Positions 34,388 through 43,138 of a stretch of 64,000 bases of DNA are shown here, piece after piece. Positions within the stretch are counted from its first letter, which is position 1; each line of letters starts with the position of its first letter. A program made the translations under genes and the position numbers. The notes under the pieces are model-generated. The model was given only the letters and a program-made list of their open reading frames with translations. It was not told the DNA's origin and made no database searches. The stretch covers positions 682,001-746,000 of the forward strand of contig NZ_SLYW01000001.1 of NCBI RefSeq assembly GCF_004343585.1, in the 5' to 3' direction. The DNA comes from Neorhizobium sp. JUb45 (GTDB lineage: Bacteria > Pseudomonadota > Alphaproteobacteria > Rhizobiales > Rhizobiaceae).

Positions 34388-36790
34388 ATGAACACACCCA
34401 TCGAACTGCTCACCAAACCCGTTATGCCCATCGAGCCGCTGACCATACCGGTGGAAGGGATGACCTGCGCTTCCTGTGTCCGCCGTGTGGAAACGGGTGC
34501 GGCAAAGGTGGCGGGGGTGGAAAAAAGCATCGTCAATTTCGCCACCCGAAAACTCACGGTGGAAACGGGTGAGGGGTTCGATCCGCTGACGCTTGAAAAG
34601 GCGATCCACAAGCTGGGTTATGACATCCCGGCGGGTGCGATGCTGCAGGCATTGCGCGATTCAGGTCGGATCGTGCCGGAGATTCCGGCTTCCGTCAGCG
34701 ATCATGTTGATCACGATGGCCATGTCGAGGTTTCGGGGGGCGGGAAAACATCAGGCGCCGTCGATCATGACCATGCCCACATGCATGAAGGCGAGGAAGC
34801 CGTCCTGAAGCGCGATCTCGTCATCGCCTTTGTCCTCACCCTGCCGTTGTTCGTTCTGGAAATGACCGGCCATGCCTATGAGCCCTTCCATCACTGGCTG
34901 ATGGAGGTGATCGACACGCAGACCCTTTATTATCTCTATTTCGCGCTGGCGACGGCGGTGATTTTCTGGCCCGGTTTGCGCTTCCTGCGGCTCGGTCTGC
35001 CGGCGCTGCTGCGTGGCCACCCGGAGATGAATTCGCTGGTCGCGGTCGGCGTGCTGGCGGCCTATGGTTATTCTCTGGTGACGACCTTCGCGGCGGATCT
35101 GCTGCCCCATGATGCGCAGCACGTCTATTACGAAGCGGCGACCGTCATCGTCACGCTCATCCTGTTCGGCCGTCTGCTGGAAGCGCGGGCGACGGGGCGC
35201 ACCGGTGAGGCGATCCGCAAACTGGCCGGCCTGCAGGCGAAGACCGCGCGTGTCGAGCGCGGTGGGCAGGTTCTGGATATCCCCACGGCGGATGTCGTGG
35301 TCGGCGATATTCTCGTCATCCGCCCCGGTGAACGCTTGCCTGTCGATGGCACCGTCATCGATGGTCAGTCGAATGTCGATGAATCGATGATTTCAGGCGA
35401 GCCGCTGCCGGTGGAGAAAACCGCAGGCGCAACCGTGACCGGCGGCACGGTGAACCGCACCGGATCCTTCCGTTTCCGCGCCGAAAAAGTCGGCCGCGAT
35501 ACCGTTCTGTCCGGCATCATCCGGCTGGTGGAGCAGGCGCAAGGGGCAAAACTGCCGATCCAGGCGCTGGTGGATCGCGTCACCGCGTGGTTCGTGCCGG
35601 CCGTTATGGTGCTCGCCGTGCTGACTTTTGTGGCGTGGTTGCTGATCGGGCCGCAGCCGGTTCTCACCCATGCGCTGATCAGCGCCGTGGCCGTGCTCAT
35701 CATTGCCTGCCCCTGCGCCATGGGGCTGGCGGTGCCGGTGTCGATCGTGGTGGGTGGCGGGCGTGCGGCCGAACTCGGCGTGCTGTTTCGCAAAGGCGAA
35801 GCATTGCAGACGCTCTCCGGCATCGATCTCGTCGTGGTCGACAAGACCGGCACCGTCACCAAGGGCCGGCCGGAACTGACGGACCTGTTGGTTGCCGATG
35901 GTTTTGCCGGCGATGACGTGCTGGCGCTGGTGGCGGCGGTGGAAAGCCGTTCCGAACACCCGATTGCCGAGGCGATCGTCAAGGCCGCTGAGGCGAGGGG
36001 GCTGGGCGTGGCGGAGGCGCAAAAATTCGAATCCACCACCGGCTACGGGATTTCCGCTCAGGTGAATGGCCACATGGTTGCCGTCGGGGCCGATCGATTC
36101 ATGGAAAAGCTCGGGCTTTCGGTCACGCCTTTTGCCGATAGTGCGGCCCGTCTCGGCAATGAGGGTAAAACGCCGCTTTACGCTGCCGTCGACGGCAGTC
36201 TTGCAGCGATCATCGCCGTCGCCGATCCTCTGAAAGCGTCGAGTGCGGTCGCCATCAAGGCATTGCAGGCGCAGGGCATCGAAGTCGCGATGGTGACCGG
36301 TGACAATGCGTTGACCGCGAAGGCGATTGCCGCACAGGTCGGCATTACCAAGGTCGTTGCGGAAGTGCTGCCGGAGGGCAAGGTCGCCGCCATTCATGAC
36401 CTGCGCGGTGACGGCAGGAAACTCGCCTTTGTCGGCGATGGCATCAACGATGCACCGGCGCTGGCTGAGGCCGATATCGGCATCGCCATCGGCACCGGCA
36501 CGGATGTAGCGATCGAAAGTGCCGACGTGGTGCTGGTCGGCGGCGAGCTGACCGGCATCGTCTCTGCCATTGCCATCAGCCGTGCGACGATAAAGAACAT
36601 CCGTCAGAACCTGTTCTGGGCGTTCGGTTACAACGTGGCGCTGATCCCGCTGGCCGCCGGCGTCTTCTACCCGGCTTTCGGCCTGACACTTTCGCCGATG
36701 ATCGGGGCGGCGGCGATGGCGCTGTCGAGCACCTTTGTTCTTGCCAATGCACTGAGGCTGAAAACCGTGACAATCGGAGAGGCGACATGA
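34388..36790 (+). CDS. copA: Cu(I)-exporting P1B-type ATPase
   Basis: An 800-residue copper ATPase that pumps Cu(I) from the cytoplasm. One N-terminal HMA domain has GMTCASC (Cys27, Cys30). A His-rich linker ([12 protein letters not shown], then [12 protein letters not shown]) follows. Core motifs are intact: [12 protein letters not shown] in the sixth helix ([13 protein letters not shown]), DKTGTVTKG with the phosphorylated Asp, SEHPIAEAI, and [20 protein letters not shown]. The last helices have [12 protein letters not shown] and [15 protein letters not shown], the YN/MxxSS pattern of Cu(I) pumps. The rhizobial name ActP also fits. AAAGGA lies about 12 bases before ATG 34388. First gene of copA-cueR-copZ. 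Confidence 0.95.
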   Translation: MNTPIELLTKPVMPIEPLTIPVEGMTCASCVRRVETGAAKVAGVEKSIVNFATRKLTVETGEGFDPLTLEKAIHKLGYDIPAGAMLQALRDSGRIVPEIPASVSDHVDHDGHVEVSGGGKTSGAVDHDHAHMHEGEEAVLKRDLVIAFVLTLPLFVLEMTGHAYEPFHHWLMEVIDTQTLYYLYFALATAVIFWPGLRFLRLGLPALLRGHPEMNSLVAVGVLAAYGYSLVTTFAADLLPHDAQHVYYEAATVIVTLILFGRLLEARATGRTGEAIRKLAGLQAKTARVERGGQVLDIPTADVVVGDILVIRPGERLPVDGTVIDGQSNVDESMISGEPLPVEKTAGATVTGGTVNRTGSFRFRAEKVGRDTVLSGIIRLVEQAQGAKLPIQALVDRVTAWFVPAVMVLAVLTFVAWLLIGPQPVLTHALISAVAVLIIACPCAMGLAVPVSIVVGGGRAAELGVLFRKGEALQTLSGIDLVVVDKTGTVTKGRPELTDLLVADGFAGDDVLALVAAVESRSEHPIAEAIVKAAEARGLGVAEAQKFESTTGYGISAQVNGHMVAVGADRFMEKLGLSVTPFADSAARLGNEGKTPLYAAVDGSLAAIIAVADPLKASSAVAIKALQAQGIEVAMVTGDNALTAKAIAAQVGITKVVAEVLPEGKVAAIHDLRGDGRKLAFVGDGINDAPALAEADIGIAIGTGTDVAIESADVVLVGGELTGIVSAIAISRATIKNIRQNLFWAFGYNVALIPLAAGVFYPAFGLTLSPMIGAAAMALSSTFVLANALRLKTVTIGEAT

Positions 36791-37200
36791 ATATCGGACA
36801 GGCCGCCGAGGCTTCCGGCGTTTCCGCAAAAATGATCCGTTATTACGAGGAGATCGGCCTGATCGCGCCGCCCGCGCGCACCGGCAACAATTACCGGGTT
36901 TACGGCGCCGATCAGGTGCATGTGCTGCGGTTCATCAAGCGCGCCCGCTCGCTGGGCTTTTCGCTGGAAGAGACCGAAACGCTGCTGAAACTGTGGCAGG
37001 ACAAAAGCCGCACCAGCGCCGCCGTCAAGGATGTCGCGACGAGCCATATCAATGACCTCGAGCGCCGCATTGCCGAAATGCAGGGCATGGTGAAGACGCT
37101 GAAACATCTTTCGCATTGTTGCGGCGGCGATCATCGCCCGGATTGCCCGATCCTCGATGATCTGGCGGGCGACAGCCAAGCCCATACCCATAACGTATAA
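36787..37200 (+). CDS. cueR: Cu(I)-responsive MerR-family regulator
   Basis: A 137-residue regulator of the CueR/HmrR type. [20 protein letters not shown] is the winged helix; a long dimerisation helix follows. The metal loop [19 protein letters not shown] has Cys at 111, 112 and 120; Cys112 and Cys120 equal the two copper ligands of CueR. Its ATG overlaps the copA stop (ATGA at 36787-36790), so it is made with the pump. It should bind the 19-bp palindrome before copA and twist the long spacer when Cu(I), Ag(I) or Au(I) is bound. In rhizobia the name hmrR is also used. Confidence 0.93.
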   Translation: MNIGQAAEASGVSAKMIRYYEEIGLIAPPARTGNNYRVYGADQVHVLRFIKRARSLGFSLEETETLLKLWQDKSRTSAAVKDVATSHINDLERRIAEMQGMVKTLKHLSHCCGGDHRPDCPILDDLAGDSQAHTHNV

Positions 37201-37211
37201 GGAGTTTTGAC

Positions 37212-37409
37212 ATGACAGCCATTTTCACCGTTTCCGACATGACCTGCGGCCATTGCGAAAAGACCGTGCGCGGTGCACTCGCCGACGTGCTTCCGGATGC
37301 CGCCGTCAGCATCGATCTCTCCACCCACACGGTGACTGTGGAGGGCGATGCAGCGACGGCGGAAGAAGCGATCCGCGAGGCAGGCTATTCGCCGGAGCGG
37401 GCGGGTTAA
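37212..37409 (+). CDS. copZ: Copper chaperone (HMA domain)
   Basis: A 65-residue single heavy-metal-associated domain. MTAIFTVSDMTCGHCEKTVR carries the MxCxxC copper motif, followed by the beta-alpha-beta-beta-alpha-beta order ending EEAIREAGYSPE. CopZ-type proteins deliver Cu(I) to the CopA HMA domain or the membrane site. It lies 11 bp after cueR, with AAGGAGT just before its ATG, and ends the copper operon. Length matches CopZ (about 65-70). Confidence 0.92.
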   Translation: MTAIFTVSDMTCGHCEKTVRGALADVLPDAAVSIDLSTHTVTVEGDAATAEEAIREAGYSPERAG

Positions 37410-37419
37410 GCCTGTCGGA

Positions 37420-37683
37420 TCACATCCGCATCATCGCCAAATTCGTATAGGCCACCACGAACAGCGCACGCGCCAGGGCCCGGTCAATTTCTCGGTTCAT
37501 GCAGCGTTCGCAGGCGTCCATCGCCAGTTCGTAATTTTCCTTCGGTCCTGTCGTCGGGCATTCGCGCAGGTAACGAAGAGCGTCGTGTGGCCCGAAAATC
37601 GGCTGCTCCGAGCCGTCGTCATGCAGGACATAAACCGGCATGTTCCATCTCAACTCGAAATCCACTCTGAAAACAGCGTCCAT
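37420..37683 (-). CDS. DUF982 family protein
   Basis: An 87-residue protein of the rhizobial DUF982 family, which occurs in many paralogues per genome: VYVLHDDGSEQPIFGPHDAL followed by LRECPTT and the helix ELAMDACERCMNREIDRALA. GGGAGG eight bases before ATG 37683 fixes the start. Function unknown; the family often sits near stress or plasmid genes. It lies downstream of the AbrB-family gene on the same strand and converges with copZ ten bases away. Confidence 0.8.
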   Translation of the reverse strand: MDAVFRVDFELRWNMPVYVLHDDGSEQPIFGPHDALRYLRECPTTGPKENYELAMDACERCMNREIDRALARALFVVAYTNLAMMRM

Positions 37684-37808
37684 AGCCAAAGCCTCCCGGC
37701 GCCATGCGCTCGCAAATCAGGTCGCTGCCCAAAATATCATGGGTGGATTCCGCTGTCCCGTTAAATTCGATTTATCTAATAAATTACTGAATGAGAGTAT
37801 ATATCAGA

Positions 37809-38906
37809 TTATTTGTGTATTTGTGAGCTACGCGAAAGCAGGCGTGCGGTTGCCGGACCGGTGATGACGACGAAGATGAAGCGCGTTACTTGCATGGCCA
37901 TCACGAAGGGCACATCGACATTGGTGGAGGCGGCAATGATGGCGACGCTGTCGGCGCCACCGGGGCTGGTGGCAAGATAGGCGGACAGCGGATCAATGCC
38001 GGCGAAATGGACGAGGCCGGCGGCGAAGCAGCCGCAGATTGCGATGAGCGAAAACACCGAGAGCAGCACGCGGGGCAGGGCGCGGGCGGCGTGGGCCACC
38101 ACTTCGCGGGTGAAGCGCATGCCGATGCCCCAGCCGATGGCGGCAAAGCTGATGGCCAGAACCCATGGCGGCAGCACGATCGGCATAACGCCGGAAAATT
38201 TCAGCACCATGCCGGCGGCTAGCGGCAGAAGCAGCGGACCACCCGGAACTTTCAAGCGCATGCCGACCCAGGACGCGACAAGTGCTGCAGCGATGGTTGC
38301 GGCGAAGGCCAGCCAATCCACCGGCGGAAACCAGACGGTTGCCTGTTCATCGACGATGGTGACGCCCATGAAGCGGGCGACGATGGTGGCGGCCAGCACG
38401 ACACAGACGACGCGAACATATTGCATGAAGGCAACGAGGCGCATGTCTGCACCATAACCGGCTGACATCAGCGTCATGGCGGAGGCGGCACCGGGCGAGG
38501 AGCCCCAGATGGCTGTCGTGCCCGGAAAGAGTTTTGTGCGCGCCATCAACCAGCCGAGAAATGCTGCCGCGGCCACGGTGGAGAACACGCCGACGATAAA
38601 GATCGGCCAGTCGGACTTCAGTTCGCTGAACAGCGACAGTGGCATGTTGCTGGCGATCATCATGCCGATAATGCCCTGTGCGGAGGTGAACGCGCGGCTG
38701 CCGATACGCACGCCACCGCCCATCGTCGCCATCAGCACGGCCGTCGCCATCGGCCCCAGCAGCAGTGCGGCGGGCAGATGCATCAATTCCAGAAGAAAAA
38801 CGATGACGGCGGAGACGAGAAGCAGGGCGATCCAGCGCAGCGGAACGGGCCATGTGGCGGGTCGCTTTGCCTCGAAGGCGCGGCCTGCTGGATTTCTCTC
38901 GGTCAA
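37809..38906 (-). CDS. AbrB-family (AmoA-like) membrane protein
   Basis: A membrane protein of about 365 residues with roughly ten hydrophobic helices in two repeats. Each repeat contains a GS/SPGG-type break: IWGSSPGAASAMTLMSAGYG in the first and YLATSPGGADSVAIIAASTN in the second. This is the pattern of the AbrB/ammonia-monooxygenase-like family (COG3180), putative transporters whose AbrB name is historical and not DNA-binding. No ATG fits: TTG 38904-38906 follows GGAG at six bases and is preferred over TTG 38954. Substrate unknown. The 3' flank (37760-37810) is very A/T-rich. Confidence 0.8.
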   Translation of the reverse strand: MTERNPAGRAFEAKRPATWPVPLRWIALLLVSAVIVFLLELMHLPAALLLGPMATAVLMATMGGGVRIGSRAFTSAQGIIGMMIASNMPLSLFSELKSDWPIFIVGVFSTVAAAAFLGWLMARTKLFPGTTAIWGSSPGAASAMTLMSAGYGADMRLVAFMQYVRVVCVVLAATIVARFMGVTIVDEQATVWFPPVDWLAFAATIAAALVASWVGMRLKVPGGPLLLPLAAGMVLKFSGVMPIVLPPWVLAISFAAIGWGIGMRFTREVVAHAARALPRVLLSVFSLIAICGCFAAGLVHFAGIDPLSAYLATSPGGADSVAIIAASTNVDVPFVMAMQVTRFIFVVITGPATARLLSRSSQIHK

Positions 38907-39230
38907 AACATGCTCCGTGAATGGCGCGGACCGGATCCGGCGGCACAGAGACAACCGGTATTCCGCAAAAGGCTGGATGCCGGGTTATGCCCGGGCGCCC
39001 TCGTGGTAATCACGTTCTCGGACAGCTCGCAAGGCTGGCAGGGGCGAAATCGATGCAATGCCATCTATCCGATGAGCAACTGATGCTGCGGTGCCGCAAG
39101 ATATTTCCTCCCGGTTGTGCCTGTGCCCGGCATGGTCGATTTGCGCGAGGGATTTCCTGTGTCGGCGTTTACATCTCGCCCGCTCTCGCATAGTCACCGC
39201 GCCAGAACAGAATTTTGCGGATGAAGGCCC

Positions 39231-39839
39231 ATGTTGATCAAGCAGAGCGACTACCATCGGATTTACAAGGTGATCCATAGCCTGCTCACCGCCAACAATG
39301 CCGATCCGGCAACGGCCGCCATGTATTTCTCCACCTTTGGCGCCTTCATTCTGGAGCACCATTTCAAGATAAAGGCGAAGCCGAAGGGCGGGCTGGCGGC
39401 CTATAATCTCGGCGGCGCGATGCTGCTGTTCGCAGACCATCGCGAAGACGGATATGTGACCGGTGCCGGCGAGAATTTTCATTGCTGGGTGGAGGCCGAT
39501 GGCTGGGCGATCGATTTCATGGCGCCGGCCTTTCCGCAGACCGTGCCCGAACTGGCGGTGGCGTCCAAAATGTTCCAGCGGCCGCTCGCCGAGATGGCAT
39601 CCGGCATCAACGCGCTCAACCAGTCCGGCGATTTTTTCTATCAGGTGGAAGCCGAGGCAATGTCTCGCCGTTTCGCCGAATGGCACAAACATGGCGCAAT
39701 CGGCGACCTTGCATCCGTTGCCGCCGGCTGGTTCCGCAAGTCGCCACGACAGATGCCGGCTTCGCTCTCACTCAGCGATCGTGACGGCAAGGCAAGAACC
39801 GTTTCCCTGTCTGGCAATCCGCTTGCCGGCAGCTGGTAA
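39231..39839 (+). CDS. DUF2026 family protein
   Basis: A 202-residue soluble protein of the DUF2026 type. The core GENFHCWVEADGWAIDFMAP has a His-x-Trp...Asp pattern like that of transglutaminase-like and arylamine N-acetyltransferase folds, in which His and Asp belong to a catalytic triad. A clear nucleophilic Cys at the expected place is not seen (FSTFGAFILEH lies there), so enzyme activity is doubtful. It is rightward and alone; its end converges with soxR 11 bp away. A role in peptide or amide chemistry would be a guess. Confidence 0.7.
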   Translation: MLIKQSDYHRIYKVIHSLLTANNADPATAAMYFSTFGAFILEHHFKIKAKPKGGLAAYNLGGAMLLFADHREDGYVTGAGENFHCWVEADGWAIDFMAPAFPQTVPELAVASKMFQRPLAEMASGINALNQSGDFFYQVEAEAMSRRFAEWHKHGAIGDLASVAAGWFRKSPRQMPASLSLSDRDGKARTVSLSGNPLAGSW

Positions 39840-39850
39840 CGCCTGCTCGC

Positions 39851-40381
39851 TTACTCATCGGCCTTCAACTCTTCCAGCAAGACCGGGCCATGCCCTCCGG
39901 CGGCCAGCCGGTCGTCGGGGTTTCGAAGCGGGCAGTTTTTTAGCGACAGGCAGCCACAGCCGATGCAGCCGTTCAGTTCGTCGCGCAGACGCGTGAGGCG
40001 TTCGATGCGCGCATCGAGTTCGGCTTTCCATCCGGTCGACAGTTTTTCCCAGTCATGGGCATTCGGTGTGCGGCTTTGCGGCAGCGTGGCGAGGGCCCTG
40101 GCGATTTCCTTCAACGGGACGCCGGCCTTCTGGGCGACCCGGATCACCGCCACCCGCCGCAACACGTCACGATCGTAGCGGCGATGGTTGGCGCCGTTGC
40201 GCCAGCTGCGGATCAGCCCCTCCTGCTCGTAAAAATGAAGGGCCGAAACGGCGACGCCGGATCGCTCCGCCACGAAACCGACACTGACGCCATCACTGGC
40301 ACGGATGCGTGGACTTAGGCTCTCGACAGAGGTGTAGCCTGCACTTGCACCGGCATCGCCCGGTGGTTTCGATTTTGCCAT
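39851..40381 (-). CDS. soxR: Redox-sensing MerR-family activator SoxR
   Basis: A 176-residue SoxR. After a non-conserved N-terminal extension of about 30 residues come the winged helix (VSVGFVAERSGVAVSALHFY, then EQEGLIRSWRNGANHRRYDR) and the dimer helix. The [2Fe-2S] loop CIGCGCLSLKNC has Cys139, Cys142, Cys144 and Cys150, the exact SoxR spacing. Oxidation of the cluster by redox-cycling drugs or superoxide activates the target promoter. In bacteria outside the enterics SoxR controls drug pumps and oxidoreductases rather than soxS; here a divergent MFS gene with a SoxR-type promoter is the obvious target. Confidence 0.92.
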   Translation of the reverse strand: MAKSKPPGDAGASAGYTSVESLSPRIRASDGVSVGFVAERSGVAVSALHFYEQEGLIRSWRNGANHRRYDRDVLRRVAVIRVAQKAGVPLKEIARALATLPQSRTPNAHDWEKLSTGWKAELDARIERLTRLRDELNGCIGCGCLSLKNCPLRNPDDRLAAGGHGPVLLEELKADE

Positions 40382-40389
40382 TTTGCATC

Positions 40390-40420
40390 TTGACCTCAAG
40401 TAAGGTTGAGATCGTACAGC
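40390..40420 (+). promoter_or_regulatory. SoxR-type promoter of the MFS gene
   Basis: -35 TTGACC (40390-40395), 19-base spacer, -10 TACAGC (40415-40420). Within it CTCAA (40395-40399) and TTGAG (40406-40410) form the inverted repeat expected for SoxR (CCTCAAG...TTGAGG type). It starts nine bases from the soxR start codon, so it can also serve for autoregulation. Confidence 0.78.
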
Positions 40421-40487
40421 ATGATTTCGGGAATGGCAGCGCTTTTTTGAAACGTGCCCATGCAGTCCCCCAACTGGAAGGCAGAGG

Positions 40488-42080
40488 ATGGACACGGTAG
40501 AAGAAAATCTCAGGCAGCGCATTTCCGAGCGCGGCGGAAAATTCGCCGAGCGATGCGAAGGGGAAAATGCGGTGCGAGAGCCTGAAGAGACCGGCATGGA
40601 AGAGGGCGCAAGTGCCGTTGGTTCGAATGGGGCGACATTGAAGACGAAGGCTCAAGCAGCAGCCGACAGACCACAGACCGATCCCGCAGACGACTGGTCG
40701 GCCCTTTTATCCGGTCGCAATGCCGTCATGCTGGCGCTGGTATCGGCCGGGGTAGGGCTGCATGCCTTCAACTCGTTTGCCATCGTCGCGGCCATGCCAC
40801 TCGCGGCTGCGGAGCTTGGCGGCACGGCGTTTTTCAGCTGGGCCTACAGCCTTTATTTCATCGGCTCGATTGCCGGCGGAACGGGGGCTGCTGCCTTTCG
40901 TGATCGTGTCGGCCTTTCCACATCGCTGCTTGTCTCGTGCCTGTTGTTCGCGCTGGGTGGCTTTGCTGCGCTGGCGGCGCAAAATTTTGGTTTCATCCTT
41001 GCCGGACGGCTGCTGCAGGGTGTTGCCGACGGGCTGATCGTGGCGATCGCCTACAGCCTGATCCCCGGCAATTTTCGCCCCGGTCTGATCTCCAAGGTTT
41101 TCGCGGCGGAAGCGATGGTCTGGGCAGTGGCGTCTCTGCTCGGCCCGATTGTCGGTGGTTGGCTGACGGAAGCGTTTTCCTGGCGCATGTCCTTCCTTGC
41201 CATCGTGCCTTTCCTTCTCCTGCTTGTCGTACTTGCTCCGATTGCCAAGCCCGCGCCATCCACCGCCGACCGTGTGGCCGCAGCCCCGTTTGCGATCGGC
41301 ATGCTGATCGTCGGCGCGCTGGTCCTGTCGCTGTCATCGGTCGCCTCGTCCGGTTGGGGACAGGCGCTTGCGGTGATTGCCGGCGTCGCTCTTTTCGTGC
41401 TGGCCATGGTGTTCGACGGACGGATCGGGCCAAAATTGCTGCCGACGCAGGCATTCGGCTCGCGCTCGGTGTTCGGCTGCGGACTTTGGGTGCTGCTGCT
41501 GATGTCGCTCAGCCATTCCGTTGGTGCGGTCTATCTGGCGCTGGCGATCTCGGAGATCTGGCACTACCGGCCGATCACCGTCGGCGCGGTCGTACTGTTG
41601 ATGCCGCTCACATGGAGCGTTGTTGCGGTGTTTGCCAGCCGCAATCCGTCGCCACGCCTCCAGGATGCGCGCACCCGCATGGGGCCGTTGTTTCAGCTGG
41701 CGGGCTTCATCATCATCGCGATCGGCCTGACGTCGCACATGATCGCGCTGGTGATTGTCAGCCAGATCCTGATCGGAACCGGTTTCGGTCTGGCATGGGC
41801 CAATGTCAATCGCGCAGCGCTGGCCGGCACGCCTGCGCAGGAGCGCGACCGGGCAGGGGCCTTGCTACCAACCGTATCGACTGTGGGCTACGCGATCGGT
41901 GCCGGTCTTGCCGGACTGGTGGCAACAGCGACCGGTCTGGTCGCCAAGCTGGAAGCCAGTGTGCCGGATGCCGCACTTGCCCCCTCTATCGCCCTGCCGT
42001 CACTCTGGCTTTACGGCCTTGCGGCAGTCGGGGCCGGCATAGCCTTCCTGTTTTCGTTCGGTGTCAAACTGCCGCGCTAA
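40488..42080 (+). CDS. MFS drug-type exporter, probable SoxR target
   Basis: A 530-residue major facilitator protein with about 14 hydrophobic segments (DHA2-like). A charged cytoplasmic N-terminus of about 70 residues precedes AVMLALVSAGVGLHAFNSFA. Landmarks are YSLYFIGSIAGGTGAAAFRD (motif A region), AGRLLQGVADGLIVAIAYSL and RMSFLAIVPFLLLLVVLAPI. GGAAGG six bases before ATG 40488 fixes the start. The SoxR-type promoter upstream suggests export of redox-active compounds such as phenazine- or quinone-like toxins; substrate is inferred. The long N-terminal extension is unusual for the family. Confidence 0.85.
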   Translation: MDTVEENLRQRISERGGKFAERCEGENAVREPEETGMEEGASAVGSNGATLKTKAQAAADRPQTDPADDWSALLSGRNAVMLALVSAGVGLHAFNSFAIVAAMPLAAAELGGTAFFSWAYSLYFIGSIAGGTGAAAFRDRVGLSTSLLVSCLLFALGGFAALAAQNFGFILAGRLLQGVADGLIVAIAYSLIPGNFRPGLISKVFAAEAMVWAVASLLGPIVGGWLTEAFSWRMSFLAIVPFLLLLVVLAPIAKPAPSTADRVAAAPFAIGMLIVGALVLSLSSVASSGWGQALAVIAGVALFVLAMVFDGRIGPKLLPTQAFGSRSVFGCGLWVLLLMSLSHSVGAVYLALAISEIWHYRPITVGAVVLLMPLTWSVVAVFASRNPSPRLQDARTRMGPLFQLAGFIIIAIGLTSHMIALVIVSQILIGTGFGLAWANVNRAALAGTPAQERDRAGALLPTVSTVGYAIGAGLAGLVATATGLVAKLEASVPDAALAPSIALPSLWLYGLAAVGAGIAFLFSFGVKLPR

Positions 42081-42091
42081 GCCCGCATACG

Positions 42092-42120
42092 AAAAAGGGC
42101 AGCGGAGTGCCCCGCTGCCC
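42092..42120 (-). terminator. Rho-independent terminator of the outer-membrane protein gene
   Basis: On the minus strand GGGCAGCGG, a short loop and CCGCTGCCC form a stem followed by five T residues. It lies 28 bp after the stop codon of the leftward beta-barrel gene and 17 bp from the end of the convergent MFS gene. Confidence 0.8.
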
Positions 42121-42147
42121 TCGGCAACTCAAATCGATCTGCGACGA

Positions 42148-42798
42148 TCAGAATTTCACGCCGATACCGACATTGACGATATGCTGGTCGAAATTGACGT
42201 TGGCGCCAGCGAGGTTGCCACTGCCGTAATCGTTGTAACGATACTCGGCGCGGCCGAAGATGTTGTCGGTGAATGCGTAGTCTACACCTGCGCCGATCGT
42301 CCAGCCGCTGAGCGTGTCGTCGTCGCTAACCGGGCCGCTGACCTTGGCGTTGGTCGCTGTCCAGCCACCTGCAATATAGGGCAGGGCGCGATCCATGGCA
42401 TAACCCAGGCGAGCGCGTGCAGAACCGGAGAAGCCGCTTTTTACGTCAGCGCCAGCAATGCTCTGCTCGTTCCAGTCGTAGTTCACGTCACCTTCGAGAC
42501 CGGCGACAAAACCATTCGACATCTGCCAGTTATAACCGACGAAGCCGCCGAAACGACCGCCGTCAAAATTTTCCGAAAACGCACCGACATCGCCGTTGCC
42601 CCAGCCGTAACCGCCGTGCAGACCGACATAGGGACCGCTCCACGTAAAGGCCGGTGCCGTCGCCTCGATCGCAACCGGCGCTTCCGGGATCTGCTCGACG
42701 GCATCTGCCGCGCGTGCTGCCGAGGTCGCGGTCATCGCGATTGCGGCGGCGAAAATACCAGCCAGGGCGGTGCCGGCTGCGGGGGAGAATTTCTTCAT
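42148..42798 (-). CDS. Outer-membrane beta-barrel protein (Omp25/31-like)
   Basis: A 216-residue protein. The signal peptide has KKFSPAAGTALAGIFAAAIA and is cut near ARA-AD. The mature part opens with the family pattern FTWSGPYVGLHGGYGWGNGD and has alternating strands: FGGFVGYNWQMSNGFVAGLE, ARARLGYAMDRALPYIAGGW, GWTIGAGVDYAFTDNIFGRA, ending VNVGIGVKF with the terminal Phe used by the BAM machinery. It resembles the eight-stranded Omp25/Omp31 and RopB group of Rhizobiales. GAGAGGAAAAG precedes ATG 42798. A major surface protein is likely. Single-gene unit with its own terminator. Confidence 0.88.
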   Translation of the reverse strand: MKKFSPAAGTALAGIFAAAIAMTATSAARAADAVEQIPEAPVAIEATAPAFTWSGPYVGLHGGYGWGNGDVGAFSENFDGGRFGGFVGYNWQMSNGFVAGLEGDVNYDWNEQSIAGADVKSGFSGSARARLGYAMDRALPYIAGGWTATNAKVSGPVSDDDTLSGWTIGAGVDYAFTDNIFGRAEYRYNDYGSGNLAGANVNFDQHIVNVGIGVKF

Positions 42799-43138
42799 GG
42801 ACTTTTCCTCTCGGGTATCGTGACAGGCAGATGCCTTGCTGTTCGAACACTCCAGCCGCGGCTCCCAAGCCAAGTCGCGGAGGACCATCACGTTGCGCAA
42901 ACTACGTAGGTGGCCGTTTGGTTCCATGCCATCCCGATCGCGCTTGTGTGATTAAATGTGCAGAAAGCGGCATTTTTGAGCAGGTCGCGGATGAATCTAC
43001 CGGCGCTTGCAGGCGGGCGTACCGTTCGCCGCATGGCCGAACTGGCGTATCAACCGCAAACGGTATAGGAGCCGAAGAACAAGATTACGCAGCGTTGCTC
43101 CTGCCACACACGACCCCGGACATGAAAAGCAAGACCCC
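42799..43138. other. Divergent intergenic region
   Basis: 340 bp between the beta-barrel gene and an EamA transporter. It should contain both promoters; none is obvious. A 25-codon frame (42991-43068, MNLPALAGGRTVRRMAELAY...) has only a weak AGG before it and is not supported as a gene. At 43122-43138 a six-codon frame (MKSKTP) stops at ATGA, overlapping the transporter ATG, and its sequence nearly repeats the first bases of the transporter gene. Confidence 0.4.

Noticed and set aside
42991..43068. 25-codon frame MNLPALAGGRTVRRMAELAY...
   Set aside because: Weak ribosome-binding site and no recognisable feature; chance frame in a GC-rich promoter region is more likely.
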